26,489 bases of DNA from Candidatus Bathyarchaeota archaeon (GCA_029907045.1 JARYMR010000008.1:1-26489), one strand, 5' to 3'. Counted from the stretch's first letter, positions 16,120 to 24,783 are shown. Notes: generated from the sequence alone by a model not told the origin. Numbers and translations: made by a program.

Positions 16120-16830
16120 ATGTGCATGAGCTTGCTACAAAAAATTTCCACGGGCTGCAGAGAACTTGACAAGTTTCTGGAGGGCGGCATCTCATTTGAA
16201 AACGTTAGCTTGATTTACGGAGAGGCGGAAACTGGGAAAACCACTTTGGCTATGCAGCTAGCTGTGAACTGTGCAATGCAAGGTTACAAAACCCTATTCA
16301 TAGACTGCGACGGCACTTTCTCGGCGCGGCGCCTTTCCCAGATAGCCTCTAAAAACTTCAAAGATGTTGCGGAACAAATAATTTTGATGAAACCAAACAC
16401 TTTCCGTGAACAGATAACAGTTATAGACAAGTTGCCAGAATATGTTGCCAAAAATTTTGGGTTGGTGATTGTTGACACGCTCACATCGCTTTATCGTGTG
16501 GAAATTGCGGAACATACAAACAAAGCCTTCGAGCTTAACCGCGAATTAAATAGGCAGATGGCTTTGTTGGCGCAAATTGCCAAAACAAGAAAAATTGCGG
16601 TTATAATAACAAGTCAGGTGCGAAGCGTTTTCGACGAGGCTTATGTGAGCATAGAACCCGTTGCTACAAGGGTTTTAAAATTTTGGGCTGACATAATAAT
16701 TGCTTTGTGCCCCACTGAAAACTCCCAAGTGATTAGGGCGGTTTTGGAGAAAAGTCAAAAAGGAACCCAGCCCATAACTTTTCAATTAAAAATAGAAGAA
16801 ACGGGAATTCATGATTATCAGACTCGTTAA
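16120..16830 (+). CDS. radB: DNA repair and recombination protein RadB
   Basis: Archaeal paralogue of RadA that modulates homologous recombination. It has 236 residues, the RecA/KaiC core only, without the N-terminal helix-hairpin-helix domain of RadA. Walker A is GEAETGKTT (34-42) in LIYGEAETGKTTLAMQLAVN; Walker B is LVIVDTLTSLYR; VIITSQVRS is the loop region after it. The start is ATG 16120 or ATG 16126; the AT-rich block AAAATATTAG at 16089-16098 fits a leaderless transcript beginning at 16117-16120. The stop overlaps the carS start by one base. Confidence 0.92.
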   Translation: MCMSLLQKISTGCRELDKFLEGGISFENVSLIYGEAETGKTTLAMQLAVNCAMQGYKTLFIDCDGTFSARRLSQIASKNFKDVAEQIILMKPNTFREQITVIDKLPEYVAKNFGLVIVDTLTSLYRVEIAEHTNKAFELNRELNRQMALLAQIAKTRKIAVIITSQVRSVFDEAYVSIEPVATRVLKFWADIIIALCPTENSQVIRAVLEKSQKGTQPITFQLKIEETGIHDYQTR

Positions 16831-17336
16831 TGGTCATGAAAATGGAAATAACACAACTAATCATTGAAGCATTAAAATTCATTTTCCCAGCCTACTGCGC
16901 CAACGCCATACCCGTCATCACAGGCGGAGGCTCTCCCATAGATTTTGGAAAAAAGTTTTTCGATGGAAAACCAATCCTTGGAAAAAACAAAACCTTTCGA
17001 GGCTTCTTTTCGGGATTGATTGTGGGAACGGCTGTTGGATTATTGGAAAGTATGCTTTTCAATTATCCAATTTCCTTTGGATTACTTTTATCTTTGGGCG
17101 CTTTGTTTGGGGATTTAGCTGGGGCTTTTTTAAAGAGGAGGCTTGGAATGGCTCCTGGAGATTTGTTGCCAATCATTGACCAAGTCGACTTCGTTGTTGG
17201 GGCGGTTTTGTTTTCGTTTCCCCTATCCATATTGGATTTAAACCTTGCAATAACAGTGCTAATTATAACTCCACCCATACACTTGCTGACGAATTTTGCA
17301 GCTTACAAGCTAGGATTAAAAAGTAATCCTTGGTAA
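16830..17336 (+). CDS. carS: CDP-archaeol synthase
   Basis: Integral membrane CTP transferase that activates unsaturated archaetidic acid (DGGGP) to CDP-archaeol before polar head-group addition. It has 168 residues. The family signature is clear: FPAYCANAIPVITGGGSPIDFGKKFFDG, then ILGKNKTFRGFFSGL, and the later LGALFGDLAGAFLKRRLGMAPGDLLPIIDQVDF, which holds the catalytic acidic residues. About five membrane helices. It begins in the radB stop (TAATG), so it is translationally coupled; ATG 16836 is an alternative start. It is convergent with the OST3/6-like gene six bases away. Confidence 0.93.
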   Translation: MVMKMEITQLIIEALKFIFPAYCANAIPVITGGGSPIDFGKKFFDGKPILGKNKTFRGFFSGLIVGTAVGLLESMLFNYPISFGLLLSLGALFGDLAGAFLKRRLGMAPGDLLPIIDQVDFVVGAVLFSFPLSILDLNLAITVLIITPPIHLLTNFAAYKLGLKSNPW

Positions 17337-17341
17337 AGGTT

Positions 17342-17761
17342 TTATCTGCCAACTTTTATTTGTATGGTAACTTCTAGGAATATGTAAGCTATTAATATTA
17401 GACTAAGCCCCACCAAAAACATCATGTAAGCTTGTCTGGGTTTGTAGGCGTATTTTGTGCTTTGATAAATTGCCACTAAACCCATAATGCCTAGAGTATA
17501 TAATATTGTGGCAACTATGCTGTCTGTTATGAACTGTTCTGATAATTGCGGGTAAAGAAAGATGAAACGTCCACCATAGTAAACTGCTGGGTAGGGCTTC
17601 ATTATTATGTTGTATAAGCCTCCTCCAAAAAGGAATATGGCAACTGCAATGGCTATTATTGAAAGTATAAGCGAAGAAGGCTTTGCCGTTGAGATTTTAC
17701 GATAAAATCTGTTTAGCGAATAGGAAAGGGATGTGATTTGTCTCTTAACCTTTCTTGACAT
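17342..17761 (-). CDS. Three-helix membrane protein resembling OST3/OST6 C-terminal part
   Basis: A 139-residue protein with a basic N-terminus and helices at about 29-50, 80-99 and 111-134. The stretch after helix 1 (GGGLYNIIMKPYP...GGRFIFLYPQLSEQFITDSIVATILYTLG) parallels the end of yeast Ost3 as I remember it (SGQMWNHIRHPPY...GS..QFVAETHIVALFNGG) in motif order: G..W/YN.I..P, a loop, QF, then a helix beginning with IVA, then a basic loop and a last helix. The thioredoxin domain is absent. If right, it would bind the STT3-type transferase in the membrane. Start is 17761, or 17776; both lie within the upstream gene's end, so coupling with the zinc-finger gene and topA is likely. Confidence 0.5.
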   Translation of the reverse strand: MSRKVKRQITSLSYSLNRFYRKISTAKPSSLILSIIAIAVAIFLFGGGLYNIIMKPYPAVYYGGRFIFLYPQLSEQFITDSIVATILYTLGIMGLVAIYQSTKYAYKPRQAYMMFLVGLSLILIAYIFLEVTIQIKVGR

Positions 17762-17978
17762 CTTGTTCTCCACCATTTTTTATTAGGTATTCCGCCACCT
17801 CTCTAGCCCATTCTCCTGTTAACGGATTTTTAACAATCTCACTTAAATACTCTTTCCAAGAAATTTCTAGAGCTTTCTTCCATAACTCATACTTTTTCAA
17901 AATACTTTCATAAGCTTTGGAGTGCAGCTTACAATAGCCTTCTTTTTCTGCTTCTCTACTGCATATTGCGCATTTCAA
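17745..17978 (-). CDS. CCCH-type zinc-finger microprotein, conserved archaeal
   Basis: A 77-residue protein beginning MKCAICSREAEKEGYCKLHSKAYE. C3, C6, C16 and H19 form a C-X2-C-X9-C-X2-H zinc knuckle, followed by a helical region rich in Trp, Tyr and Lys (YELWKKALEISWKEYLSEI) and a GEWAREVAEYLIKNG tail. The pattern feels familiar from other TACK archaea but I know no function; nucleic-acid or protein binding is a guess. It overlaps the end of topA by 23 bases and the start of the OST3/6-like gene, so all three are one operon. GGAGG lies 12 bases before the ATG. Confidence 0.7.
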   Translation of the reverse strand: MKCAICSREAEKEGYCKLHSKAYESILKKYELWKKALEISWKEYLSEIVKNPLTGEWAREVAEYLIKNGGEQDVKKG

Positions 17979-20070
17979 GTCTCTTCCTCCTCTCCTCTTT
18001 TAATGGGCATTGTGGGTTAAAGCAAAGCGTCCAAGGTCGCCTCCCCTTCATTCGCACTTGAACTATGGGCCAGCCGCATCCCCTACAGTTCTTTCCAAGA
18101 GGTCTTATTGTTCCTCTTTGCGGTAGTGGGAATGCTGTTTTGCATAATCCTTTGAAGTAGTTTGTGCAGCCTACAAAACGCTTGCCTGTTCTTCGCGAGT
18201 ATAATGTCATGAGTTTTCCGGTGTTGCAGATTGGGCATGTGCCTATGGTTCTTTCTTCAATTCTTGCCCTTTTTATGGCGTTGCTCAGTTGTTCACCTAT
18301 CTCTTCTTCTTTCTCTTTTAACTCTTCTACCACTGGTTTGAGGATTTCGACAGCATCCATGAGAACTCCTTCCCTTTTCTCGTTGTTCACTTGAATCCCA
18401 TTCATTCTCTCCTCCAGTTCCCTTGTCAACTTTATTGAAACAACAGTTGGGCAATGCTTTTCCAAAACCTCCATAACCTCGAAGCCCAAATCTGTCACAA
18501 CCATCCTTTCGTCTCGAACATACTTTCTATCATAAAGTGTCTGGATAATATCCGCCCTTGTGGCTTTTGTTCCAATCTCGGCTTCTTCCATCCTTTTTAG
18601 GAGGCTTCCTGGATTATACCTTGGAGGCGATTTTGTAAATTTGTCTTCTAAAATGACTTTTTTAATGTTTATTGTTTGTCCCTCTCTTATTTGTGGCAGA
18701 ATGACTTCCTCAGACCTTATGTAAGGTTCATAAAAGCGAAGCCAACCTTCTTTCAGAGTTTGTCTTCCTCTAAGGTAAAAGCGGTGTCCATTTACGTTTA
18801 TGTAGACTTTCATGCTTTGTCTTATGGCTGGCTCGTCGAAAACTGCCATGAATCTGCGGATGACAAGGTCCCAAATGTTTCTTTCCGAAGCGTCTAAAGT
18901 TCTTTCTGGCAAGTTTCCTGTTGGATAAATGGCTGGATGCGCTGGGTCCTCCTTTTTTCCTTCTCTTGGTTTTAACTCCTTTTTTGCAAGGAGTTCTGCC
19001 GTGAGTTTTTTGTATTCTGAAACTCTGTTTAGGCTTTTCAGTATTGCTTCATAGTTTATTGATGGTGGGAGTTTTTGGCTGCTTGTTCTGGGATAAGAAA
19101 TTAAGGCATCTAAATATAATCGTTGGGCAATGTTTGAGGTTCGCATTGGAGTATACCCAAAAAGGCTGTAGGCTTCACTTTGTAAAGCGCCCAAGTCGAA
19201 GGGTGTGGGTGGCATTTGCTGGAACTTTTTATAATCTATTTTTTCTATTTCGCCATTTTTTCCTTTGCAAGCGTCTAGTATGGCATTTGCCTCTTTTTTG
19301 GTTTCGATGATTTTCTTTTCGTATTCTGCTTCAAAAGTTGAACCACCTATTTCAACTTCTGCTTTTATGCTCCAGTAAGGGGTTGGCACAAAACATCGGA
19401 TGGCTTTTTCGCGAGCTACAAGAAATCTAAGGGTTGGACCCTGCACTCTTCCTGTGCTTAATGTGGCGTATTTTCCACTCCAATCTTTTGCTGCTATTGT
19501 TAAAGCCCTTGAAAGGTTAACACCATACAACCAGTCAACTTCATGTCTTGTGCGTCCAGCCTCTATTAACGCAAAATCTAAGCGTGGCAACAATTCACTA
19601 TAGGATTTTTCCAGCTCCTCTTTTGTCAGCGTGGAGTATTTCATGCGTTTTGATATGGCTTCTTTGTTTCCGCAAGCGTATTTCAGTATGCTGTATCCTA
19701 TTATGCTTCCTTCAATGTCATAGTCGCATGCATCAATAAACGCATCAGCATCCTTCGCCAATTTTGATATGGTTTCCAGCCATGTTCTGATTTGTTTTGC
19801 ACCCCTTTCCACAGCGTATCTTGGAACCCATCTAAAATTGAAAATTGGATAGTGGTTTCTTCCGCCGCTTTCCTCCGCAACCGTGTATAAATGTCCTATG
19901 GCTGGAACAACAATTATTTCCTTGTCCCTTTTAGCCACGTAATATGGTACTCCATTATCCTCCATTTTTTTGGCCTTTCCTTGAACATCAAGGGCTGAAG
20001 CTATTCTTTGAGCTGCATCGGGTTTCTCGGTTATAATTAATGTGTAGTTTCCCATTTTGGCACAAACCAT
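17956..20070 (-). CDS. topA: DNA topoisomerase IA
   Basis: Relaxes or decatenates DNA through a single-strand break with a 5'-phosphotyrosine link. It has 704 residues. The Toprim domain starts at LIITEKPDAAQRIASAL (E15) and has DACDYDIEG (113-121) as the metal site; the catalytic tyrosine is Y326 in LISYPRTSS. C-terminal zinc motifs follow: CPICNTGKLM...CTNYFKGLC, then CRGCGWPIVQV...CFNPQC. Start is ATG 20070 or ATG 20055 (MGNYTLIITEKP); the latter matches family N-termini well. It is the first gene of a three-gene overlapping operon and divergent from the zinc-ribbon gene. Confidence 0.95.
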   Translation of the reverse strand: MVCAKMGNYTLIITEKPDAAQRIASALDVQGKAKKMEDNGVPYYVAKRDKEIIVVPAIGHLYTVAEESGGRNHYPIFNFRWVPRYAVERGAKQIRTWLETISKLAKDADAFIDACDYDIEGSIIGYSILKYACGNKEAISKRMKYSTLTKEELEKSYSELLPRLDFALIEAGRTRHEVDWLYGVNLSRALTIAAKDWSGKYATLSTGRVQGPTLRFLVAREKAIRCFVPTPYWSIKAEVEIGGSTFEAEYEKKIIETKKEANAILDACKGKNGEIEKIDYKKFQQMPPTPFDLGALQSEAYSLFGYTPMRTSNIAQRLYLDALISYPRTSSQKLPPSINYEAILKSLNRVSEYKKLTAELLAKKELKPREGKKEDPAHPAIYPTGNLPERTLDASERNIWDLVIRRFMAVFDEPAIRQSMKVYINVNGHRFYLRGRQTLKEGWLRFYEPYIRSEEVILPQIREGQTINIKKVILEDKFTKSPPRYNPGSLLKRMEEAEIGTKATRADIIQTLYDRKYVRDERMVVTDLGFEVMEVLEKHCPTVVSIKLTRELEERMNGIQVNNEKREGVLMDAVEILKPVVEELKEKEEEIGEQLSNAIKRARIEERTIGTCPICNTGKLMTLYSRRTGKRFVGCTNYFKGLCKTAFPLPQRGTIRPLGKNCRGCGWPIVQVRMKGRRPWTLCFNPQCPLKEERRKRLEMRNMQ

Positions 20071-20148
20071 TTGATGCTTGTTTGTATAGGCTTTCAGAAT
20101 TAACTTTATTCTAAGATTAAAAGTTTCTGTGAATTTTAATCAGCAACC

Positions 20149-20157
20149 AATAAATAT
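20149..20157 (+). promoter_or_regulatory. TATA-like box upstream of the zinc-ribbon gene
   Basis: AATAAATAT would direct initiation near 20178, giving a leader that includes GGAG at 20187-20190 and supporting TTG 20200 as the start rather than TTG 20170. Confidence 0.35.
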
Positions 20158-20199
20158 GCCATAAACTTATTGCTTTATTATCCTTTGGAGCGTATTAAA

Positions 20200-20364
20200 T
20201 TGCCTCAACGTGTTGTCTGTCAAGGATGCGGTCACATATTATATGAAGGTGCTGAGCTCAAACCTCCCGATGAGATTTTGCATCAGCATGGTGGAAAATG
20301 TCCAAAATGTGGCAAGAAACTTTCTCTAATACCAATAAACGTTGAAGTAAAACCAATAAAATAG
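20200..20364 (+). CDS. Zinc-ribbon microprotein
   Basis: A 54-residue protein from TTG 20200 (LPQRVVCQGCGHILYEG...). Two CxxC pairs, CQGC and CPKC, frame a segment GAELKPPDEILHQHGGK, giving a classic two-knuckle zinc ribbon. Archaea commonly encode such small ribbons with unknown partners; transcription or RNA binding is possible but not shown. The start is chosen for GGAG at 20187-20190, nine bases upstream, and because proteins of this kind begin just before the first CxxC. TTGs at 20170 and 20185 are alternatives. It lies 20 bases before gcvT and is probably co-transcribed with it. Confidence 0.68.
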   Translation: MPQRVVCQGCGHILYEGAELKPPDEILHQHGGKCPKCGKKLSLIPINVEVKPIK

Positions 20365-20384
20365 GTGTTGTTAAGGCGATTTTA

Positions 20385-21527
20385 ATGGATGAAAACCGCA
20401 AAACCCAACTTTACGAAGTGCACCGAAAAACGGCTAAACTGACGGTTTTTGCTGGTTTTGAGATGCCCCTATGGTACAAAGGCATAATACAAGAACATTT
20501 AGCTGTCCGCAACAGCGTCGGCGTTTTCGATATCTCTCACATGGGAAGAATAATAATCATGGGCGAGGATGCGGAACGATTCTTAAACTATGTAATAACA
20601 AACGATGTTTCTAAGCTGTTGCCTAACAGCGCCCAATACTCGGTAATGTGCAACGAAGAAGGCGGCATAATAGACGATTTCGTATATTATCGATTAGAAA
20701 AAGACAGATTCATGTTTGTTTCCAACGCAACCAACAGAGAAAAAGACTACAACTGGCTGGCTAAAAATGCTAAAGGCTTCAATGTTCACATCGAAGAAGT
20801 TTCAGACAATGTTGCAATGCTGGCGGTTCAAGGTCCAAACGCCGAAAAAACCATTCAGAAAATTTCCCCAGATGATTTAAGCAAGATTGAACGCTTCAAA
20901 TGTGCCCCTTCTCATTTGGCAAATGTTGATGTTCTCCTTTCAAGAACGGGATATACTGGCGAGGATGGATTCGAAGTTTTCATTTGGAACACCCCACTAT
21001 CCAAGCCAGACAATGCAGTAAAAGTTTGGAACGCCATCCTTGATGCTGGTAAACCCTTCGGGATTGAGCCATGCGGTTTGGGCGCAAGAGACACTTTAAG
21101 GCTTGAGGCTGGAATGTGTCTTTACGGAAATGATATTGATGAGAAAACAACTCCTTTGGAGGCAACTCTCGGTTTTGTGGTGAAACTTCAAAAGGGCAAC
21201 TTCATAGGGAAAGATGTCTTGTTAAAACAGAAAAATGAAGGAATCAAACAAAAACGTGTAGGAATCCGCATGATAGAACAAGGAATACCTCGACCAAACT
21301 TTGAAGTATACAGCGGCACCAATGAAAAAATCGGGTACGTAACGAGTGGAACATTTTCTCCACTGCTTAAGTGCGGCATAGGAATGGCTTACGTTCAAAT
21401 ATCTCAATCTCAAGAAGGAAACATTGTAAACGTTAAGATTCGGGACAAACTCGCCAAGGCGGAAATTGTTTCTTTCCCATTTTACGACCCTGAAAAATAT
21501 GGTTATAAACGAAAAACCACAACATAA
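20385..21527 (+). CDS. gcvT: Aminomethyltransferase (glycine cleavage T protein)
   Basis: Transfers the methylene group from aminomethylated H protein to tetrahydrofolate, releasing ammonia. It has 380 residues. Conserved blocks include GVFDISHMGRI, the folate/aminomethyl-binding NEEGGIIDDFVYYRL with its key aspartate, VQGPNAE, SRTGYTGEDGFEVF, GLGARDTLRLEAGMCLYGND and the C-terminal barrel GIRMIEQGIPRPN...GYVTSGTFSPLLKCGIGMAYV. The gcvP, gcvH and lpd partners are not in the window. Together with ftcD it suggests that this organism uses a folate-type one-carbon carrier, though a pterin such as methanopterin cannot be excluded. Confidence 0.94.
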   Translation: MDENRKTQLYEVHRKTAKLTVFAGFEMPLWYKGIIQEHLAVRNSVGVFDISHMGRIIIMGEDAERFLNYVITNDVSKLLPNSAQYSVMCNEEGGIIDDFVYYRLEKDRFMFVSNATNREKDYNWLAKNAKGFNVHIEEVSDNVAMLAVQGPNAEKTIQKISPDDLSKIERFKCAPSHLANVDVLLSRTGYTGEDGFEVFIWNTPLSKPDNAVKVWNAILDAGKPFGIEPCGLGARDTLRLEAGMCLYGNDIDEKTTPLEATLGFVVKLQKGNFIGKDVLLKQKNEGIKQKRVGIRMIEQGIPRPNFEVYSGTNEKIGYVTSGTFSPLLKCGIGMAYVQISQSQEGNIVNVKIRDKLAKAEIVSFPFYDPEKYGYKRKTTT

Positions 21528-21547
21528 ACATCAAGTTTTTGGAAAGA

Positions 21548-21555
21548 TATATAAG
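21548..21555 (+). promoter_or_regulatory. TATA-like box upstream of aglB
   Basis: TATATAAG, close to the archaeal consensus, lies 92 bases before ATG 21640. Initiation near 21575-21580 would give a leader of about 60 bases for the aglB-Alg7-like operon. Confidence 0.5.
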
Positions 21556-21639
21556 ATTGGCTTGCACCACCTAAAACTCTGTTAACCACAAGGGAAATAA
21601 AACACCTCAATAATTGTGTGTAGAAGAGATGAACTCAAA

Positions 21640-23889
21640 ATGGGGATCAGAGACAGACTGTCAAAGGAAAACCTTGTTAACAGTTTAAAAAGTTTAGGAA
21701 AACTGCGGGTCAAAATAAGCCACGAGTCAATAATAACTTTTTCAGCCTTGCTGCTTATACTTTTTATAGCCTTTATCATACGCCTATTTCCAATGCGATG
21801 GGAAATACAAACAGGAACAATGCACCTTTCAGAGTTTGACCCATATTTCCAATATCGCTTTACAGAATACCTAGTAAACAACGGCTTCATTTCTTGGGCT
21901 TGGCCAAACCACTGGATTGACACGCAGAGATGGTACGGAATTGGTGGATTTGACGTGGCGAGGGCAGGATTTACAGGATTGCCAATGACAACAGCCTTTT
22001 TCTATAAAATAGTTTCAGCTTTAGGCGTGAATATTGATTTGATGAGTTTCTGTGCCTTTATGCCACCCATAATGGGTATGCTGGCTTCTTTAGCTATCTA
22101 TTTTTTGGGCAAGGATATTGGCGGAAGAACTATGGGATTGCTCGCTGCTCTCTTCTTGGCTTTAAGTCCTTCCTATATCCAGCGGACGTCACTTGGATTT
22201 TTTGACGATGAAATAATAGGGATATTAGCTCTCATAGTTTTTGTATTCATGTTTTTAAGAGCAATCGAAGAAGACCGACCAGTAAACTCATCAATTCTAT
22301 ATTCGCTTGGCTCCGGGTTAGCTCTAGGATATTTCTGTACCGGGTGGGGTGCGGCTTATTACCCCATAGGTCTGACAGCGCTCTTTGTGTTTGTATTAAT
22401 TTTGCTTAAGAGGTATACTCATCGTCTGCTTTTGTCTTATAGCCTGACCTTTGGATTAGGGTTGTTTATTGCCATAAGTATTCCAAAGCTAACGCCCACA
22501 TACTTGGTTGAAAGTGCCATTTTGCCAGTTGCAGGAATATTTATAATTATTTGTTTCGTTGAAGTTTTTCAAGCTTTAAAATCAGCACGGTCAAAAATTA
22601 TCTTCTTCACGGTTGTTGTAGCAGCCTTTGTTTGTGGCTTTGGTCTGCTTTGGCAATATCGACAGGATATTGCTGGAAAATTTATTTCCGTTATTAATCC
22701 ATTTACGCGGGAGGGTTCTCCGCTAATAGAGTCTGTGGCTGAACATAGGATTTCGGCTTGGGGTTCCATATATTACGAGTTTGGCATAGGAATAATATTC
22801 TTCATTTTAGGTTTGTATTTTCTTTTGAGAAACCTTAACAACAAAAACCTTTTCCTCTTAATCTTTGGTTTAACCTCCCTCTACTTTGCATGTTCTATGG
22901 TGCGGTTGTTTGTGCTTATGGCTCCAGCATATGGTCTTGTAGCGGCAACAGGCGTTGTGGGGACGCTGAAACCATTTAACACTTTATTAAAGGAACAGCC
23001 GAAAATAATCACTAAGAAGCGTTATGCGTTGGAGCATGTTGGAAAAGAATTCAGCGGAACAGCCATATTCCTAATATTCATTATTTTAATGACAAACTTT
23101 TCATTCCCATCCCCAAGAGTTTACAAGCAATCATATTCTCCCGTAACAATAACTGCTGGAAGCCTTCCAATTGCACCTAATAAGCCTGTAAACGAGTGGC
23201 TTGACATGTTAGCGTGGGTTAGGGCTAATCTTGAGGCCACAGACGTTGTGGTTAGTTGGTGGGATTATGGTTATTGGTTAACTGTGCTGGGCAATGTGAC
23301 AACCCTTGCGGACAACGCTACAATAGACACTAAAGAGATAGAAAACATAGGCTTCATATTTATGGCTGATGAAACTCAAGCCTTAAAAATGTTGGAGTTC
23401 TATGATCCAAAACGCACAAAATACATCCTCGTCTTTACAACGCTTGCTCTAGGGTCTTCTGATGGACAAAATTATGCTTATTGGACTGGCTATGGTGATG
23501 AAGGAAAGTGGATGTGGATGGCAAGGATTTCTGGAAAGGCTTACGACCGTTTCGTGGGTATGGGGTTGAATCCTGATTGGACTGATGAGGCAACATTTGG
23601 GTACTATAACAGCACTCTGAGCAGGTGGATATGGAATGATCGTGGGATGAACTCGACAATTTATAAGTTGATGAGTTGGGGAAAGCATCGTTGGTGTGAA
23701 GTTAACAATATAGTTGACTACGAAGAAGCTGCTTTAAATGAACCAGCAGTGGAGCCGCAATATTTTAAAGAGGTTTTCTTTGCTGGATTATCCCTTTCTG
23801 CGAGTGATGCTGGAAACAACTATGGTGGACTTGTTCCGCTTGTCTGCCTCTATGAGATTGATTGGCAAGAATATTACTCTAATCGATAA
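21640..23889 (+). CDS. aglB: Oligosaccharyltransferase catalytic subunit (STT3/AglB)
   Basis: Membrane enzyme that moves a lipid-linked glycan to Asn of N-X-S/T sequons outside the cell. It has 749 residues from ATG 21640. About a dozen helices make up residues 25-480, with the first acidic metal motif at EFDPYFQYR (D67) and a second acidic site at SLGFFDDEIIG. The soluble C-terminal domain carries the sequon-binding WWDYG motif at 540-544 (VVSWWDYGYWLTVLGN), then DNATIDTKEIENIGFIFMAD. The frame is open to GTG 21616, but the ATG with the upstream GAGATGA is preferred. It is followed after 12 bases by the Alg7-like gene. Confidence 0.95.
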   Translation: MGIRDRLSKENLVNSLKSLGKLRVKISHESIITFSALLLILFIAFIIRLFPMRWEIQTGTMHLSEFDPYFQYRFTEYLVNNGFISWAWPNHWIDTQRWYGIGGFDVARAGFTGLPMTTAFFYKIVSALGVNIDLMSFCAFMPPIMGMLASLAIYFLGKDIGGRTMGLLAALFLALSPSYIQRTSLGFFDDEIIGILALIVFVFMFLRAIEEDRPVNSSILYSLGSGLALGYFCTGWGAAYYPIGLTALFVFVLILLKRYTHRLLLSYSLTFGLGLFIAISIPKLTPTYLVESAILPVAGIFIIICFVEVFQALKSARSKIIFFTVVVAAFVCGFGLLWQYRQDIAGKFISVINPFTREGSPLIESVAEHRISAWGSIYYEFGIGIIFFILGLYFLLRNLNNKNLFLLIFGLTSLYFACSMVRLFVLMAPAYGLVAATGVVGTLKPFNTLLKEQPKIITKKRYALEHVGKEFSGTAIFLIFIILMTNFSFPSPRVYKQSYSPVTITAGSLPIAPNKPVNEWLDMLAWVRANLEATDVVVSWWDYGYWLTVLGNVTTLADNATIDTKEIENIGFIFMADETQALKMLEFYDPKRTKYILVFTTLALGSSDGQNYAYWTGYGDEGKWMWMARISGKAYDRFVGMGLNPDWTDEATFGYYNSTLSRWIWNDRGMNSTIYKLMSWGKHRWCEVNNIVDYEEAALNEPAVEPQYFKEVFFAGLSLSASDAGNNYGGLVPLVCLYEIDWQEYYSNR

Positions 23890-23901
23890 GGGAGCGGTAG
23901 C

Positions 23902-24783
23902 TTGTTTCCAAAAGTTCCAGACTACCACAAGCCAAACAAGCCTTTAGTTCCAAACGGTTTAGGCGTAATTTACGTTTTAGCCAGCGTAACCTATCTTTTT
24001 GCATTATATTATTTTAATATACCGCCAGAGTCAAACAATGCGTCTTCTGCTTTAACATTGGCTGTTTGCATTTTATTTGGTGGTTTTATGGGCTTGCTTG
24101 ACGATTGGATGGATTTGCGGTGGCGTTATAAGGCTTTCTTCCCCCTAATAGCTGCAATCCCGCTAATTGCGCTGGCTTATAGACTGCCCCATGTCCGCAC
24201 AACTATAACACTCCCGATATTGGGAACTATGGATTTTGGCATATACTACTACTTTATACTAATTCCATTAATTGTAACAATAACCACGAATACTGTTAAC
24301 CAACTAGGCGGATTAAACGGTTTAGAAACATTATGTCCTGCCATAGTCATGATTGGTTTGATGGTTGCATCAGCTGCTTCTGGGCAGAATACAGTTCTCC
24401 TAATAATTCCTTTGGTTGTTTGGCTTATACTCGCCTTTTTTAATTTTCAGGGTAAAATTTTCGTTGGTAATACTGGTTCTTTCGCCATTGGAATAACGCT
24501 GACAGCCTTTGCAATAATTTCCGATCTAAAATGGTGTTTACTAATCTCAATTTTACCATACATCCTAAATTCTTCTATGATCCTGCTAAACTATTTCTTC
24601 TTCCGAACTAGGGCAAATGTTTCTTTTGATGGAAAACGGCTTTTTTCCAATAATAGACGAAGTCTTATCACACTTATCACTTATAATCATCCTTTAACTG
24701 AGAGACAAGTAGTTATCCTAATTTCGCTTTTGTTTGTAGCTTCAACCATAGCTGCTTTGCTATTTCACTGGTTTTTCTCCTAA
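23902..24783 (+). CDS. aglH: Polyprenyl-phosphate GlcNAc-1-phosphate transferase-like (Alg7/AglH/MraY family)
   Basis: Starts lipid-linked glycan assembly by moving a sugar-1-phosphate from UDP-sugar to (poly)prenyl phosphate. It has 293 residues and about ten membrane helices. Family motifs are intact: MGLLDDWMDLRWRYK (D67, D68), TNTVNQLGGLNGLETL (from N130) and KIFVGNTGSFAIG (190-192, the family's GDTGS as GNTGS), with a later basic loop FDGKRLFSNNRRSL. The TTG start has GGAG at 23891-23894, seven bases upstream. Operon partner of aglB, so the first and last steps of N-glycosylation are co-transcribed. The sugar donor is not certain; the symbol follows Methanococcus usage. Confidence 0.85.
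   Translation: MFPKVPDYHKPNKPLVPNGLGVIYVLASVTYLFALYYFNIPPESNNASSALTLAVCILFGGFMGLLDDWMDLRWRYKAFFPLIAAIPLIALAYRLPHVRTTITLPILGTMDFGIYYYFILIPLIVTITTNTVNQLGGLNGLETLCPAIVMIGLMVASAASGQNTVLLIIPLVVWLILAFFNFQGKIFVGNTGSFAIGITLTAFAIISDLKWCLLISILPYILNSSMILLNYFFFRTRANVSFDGKRLFSNNRRSLITLITYNHPLTERQVVILISLLFVASTIAALLFHWFFS

Noticed and set aside
16052..16195. N-terminal extension of the RuvC-like gene
   Set aside because: It overlaps the radB start on the other strand, has no ribosome-binding site and is Cys/Arg-rich unlike the rest of the protein.
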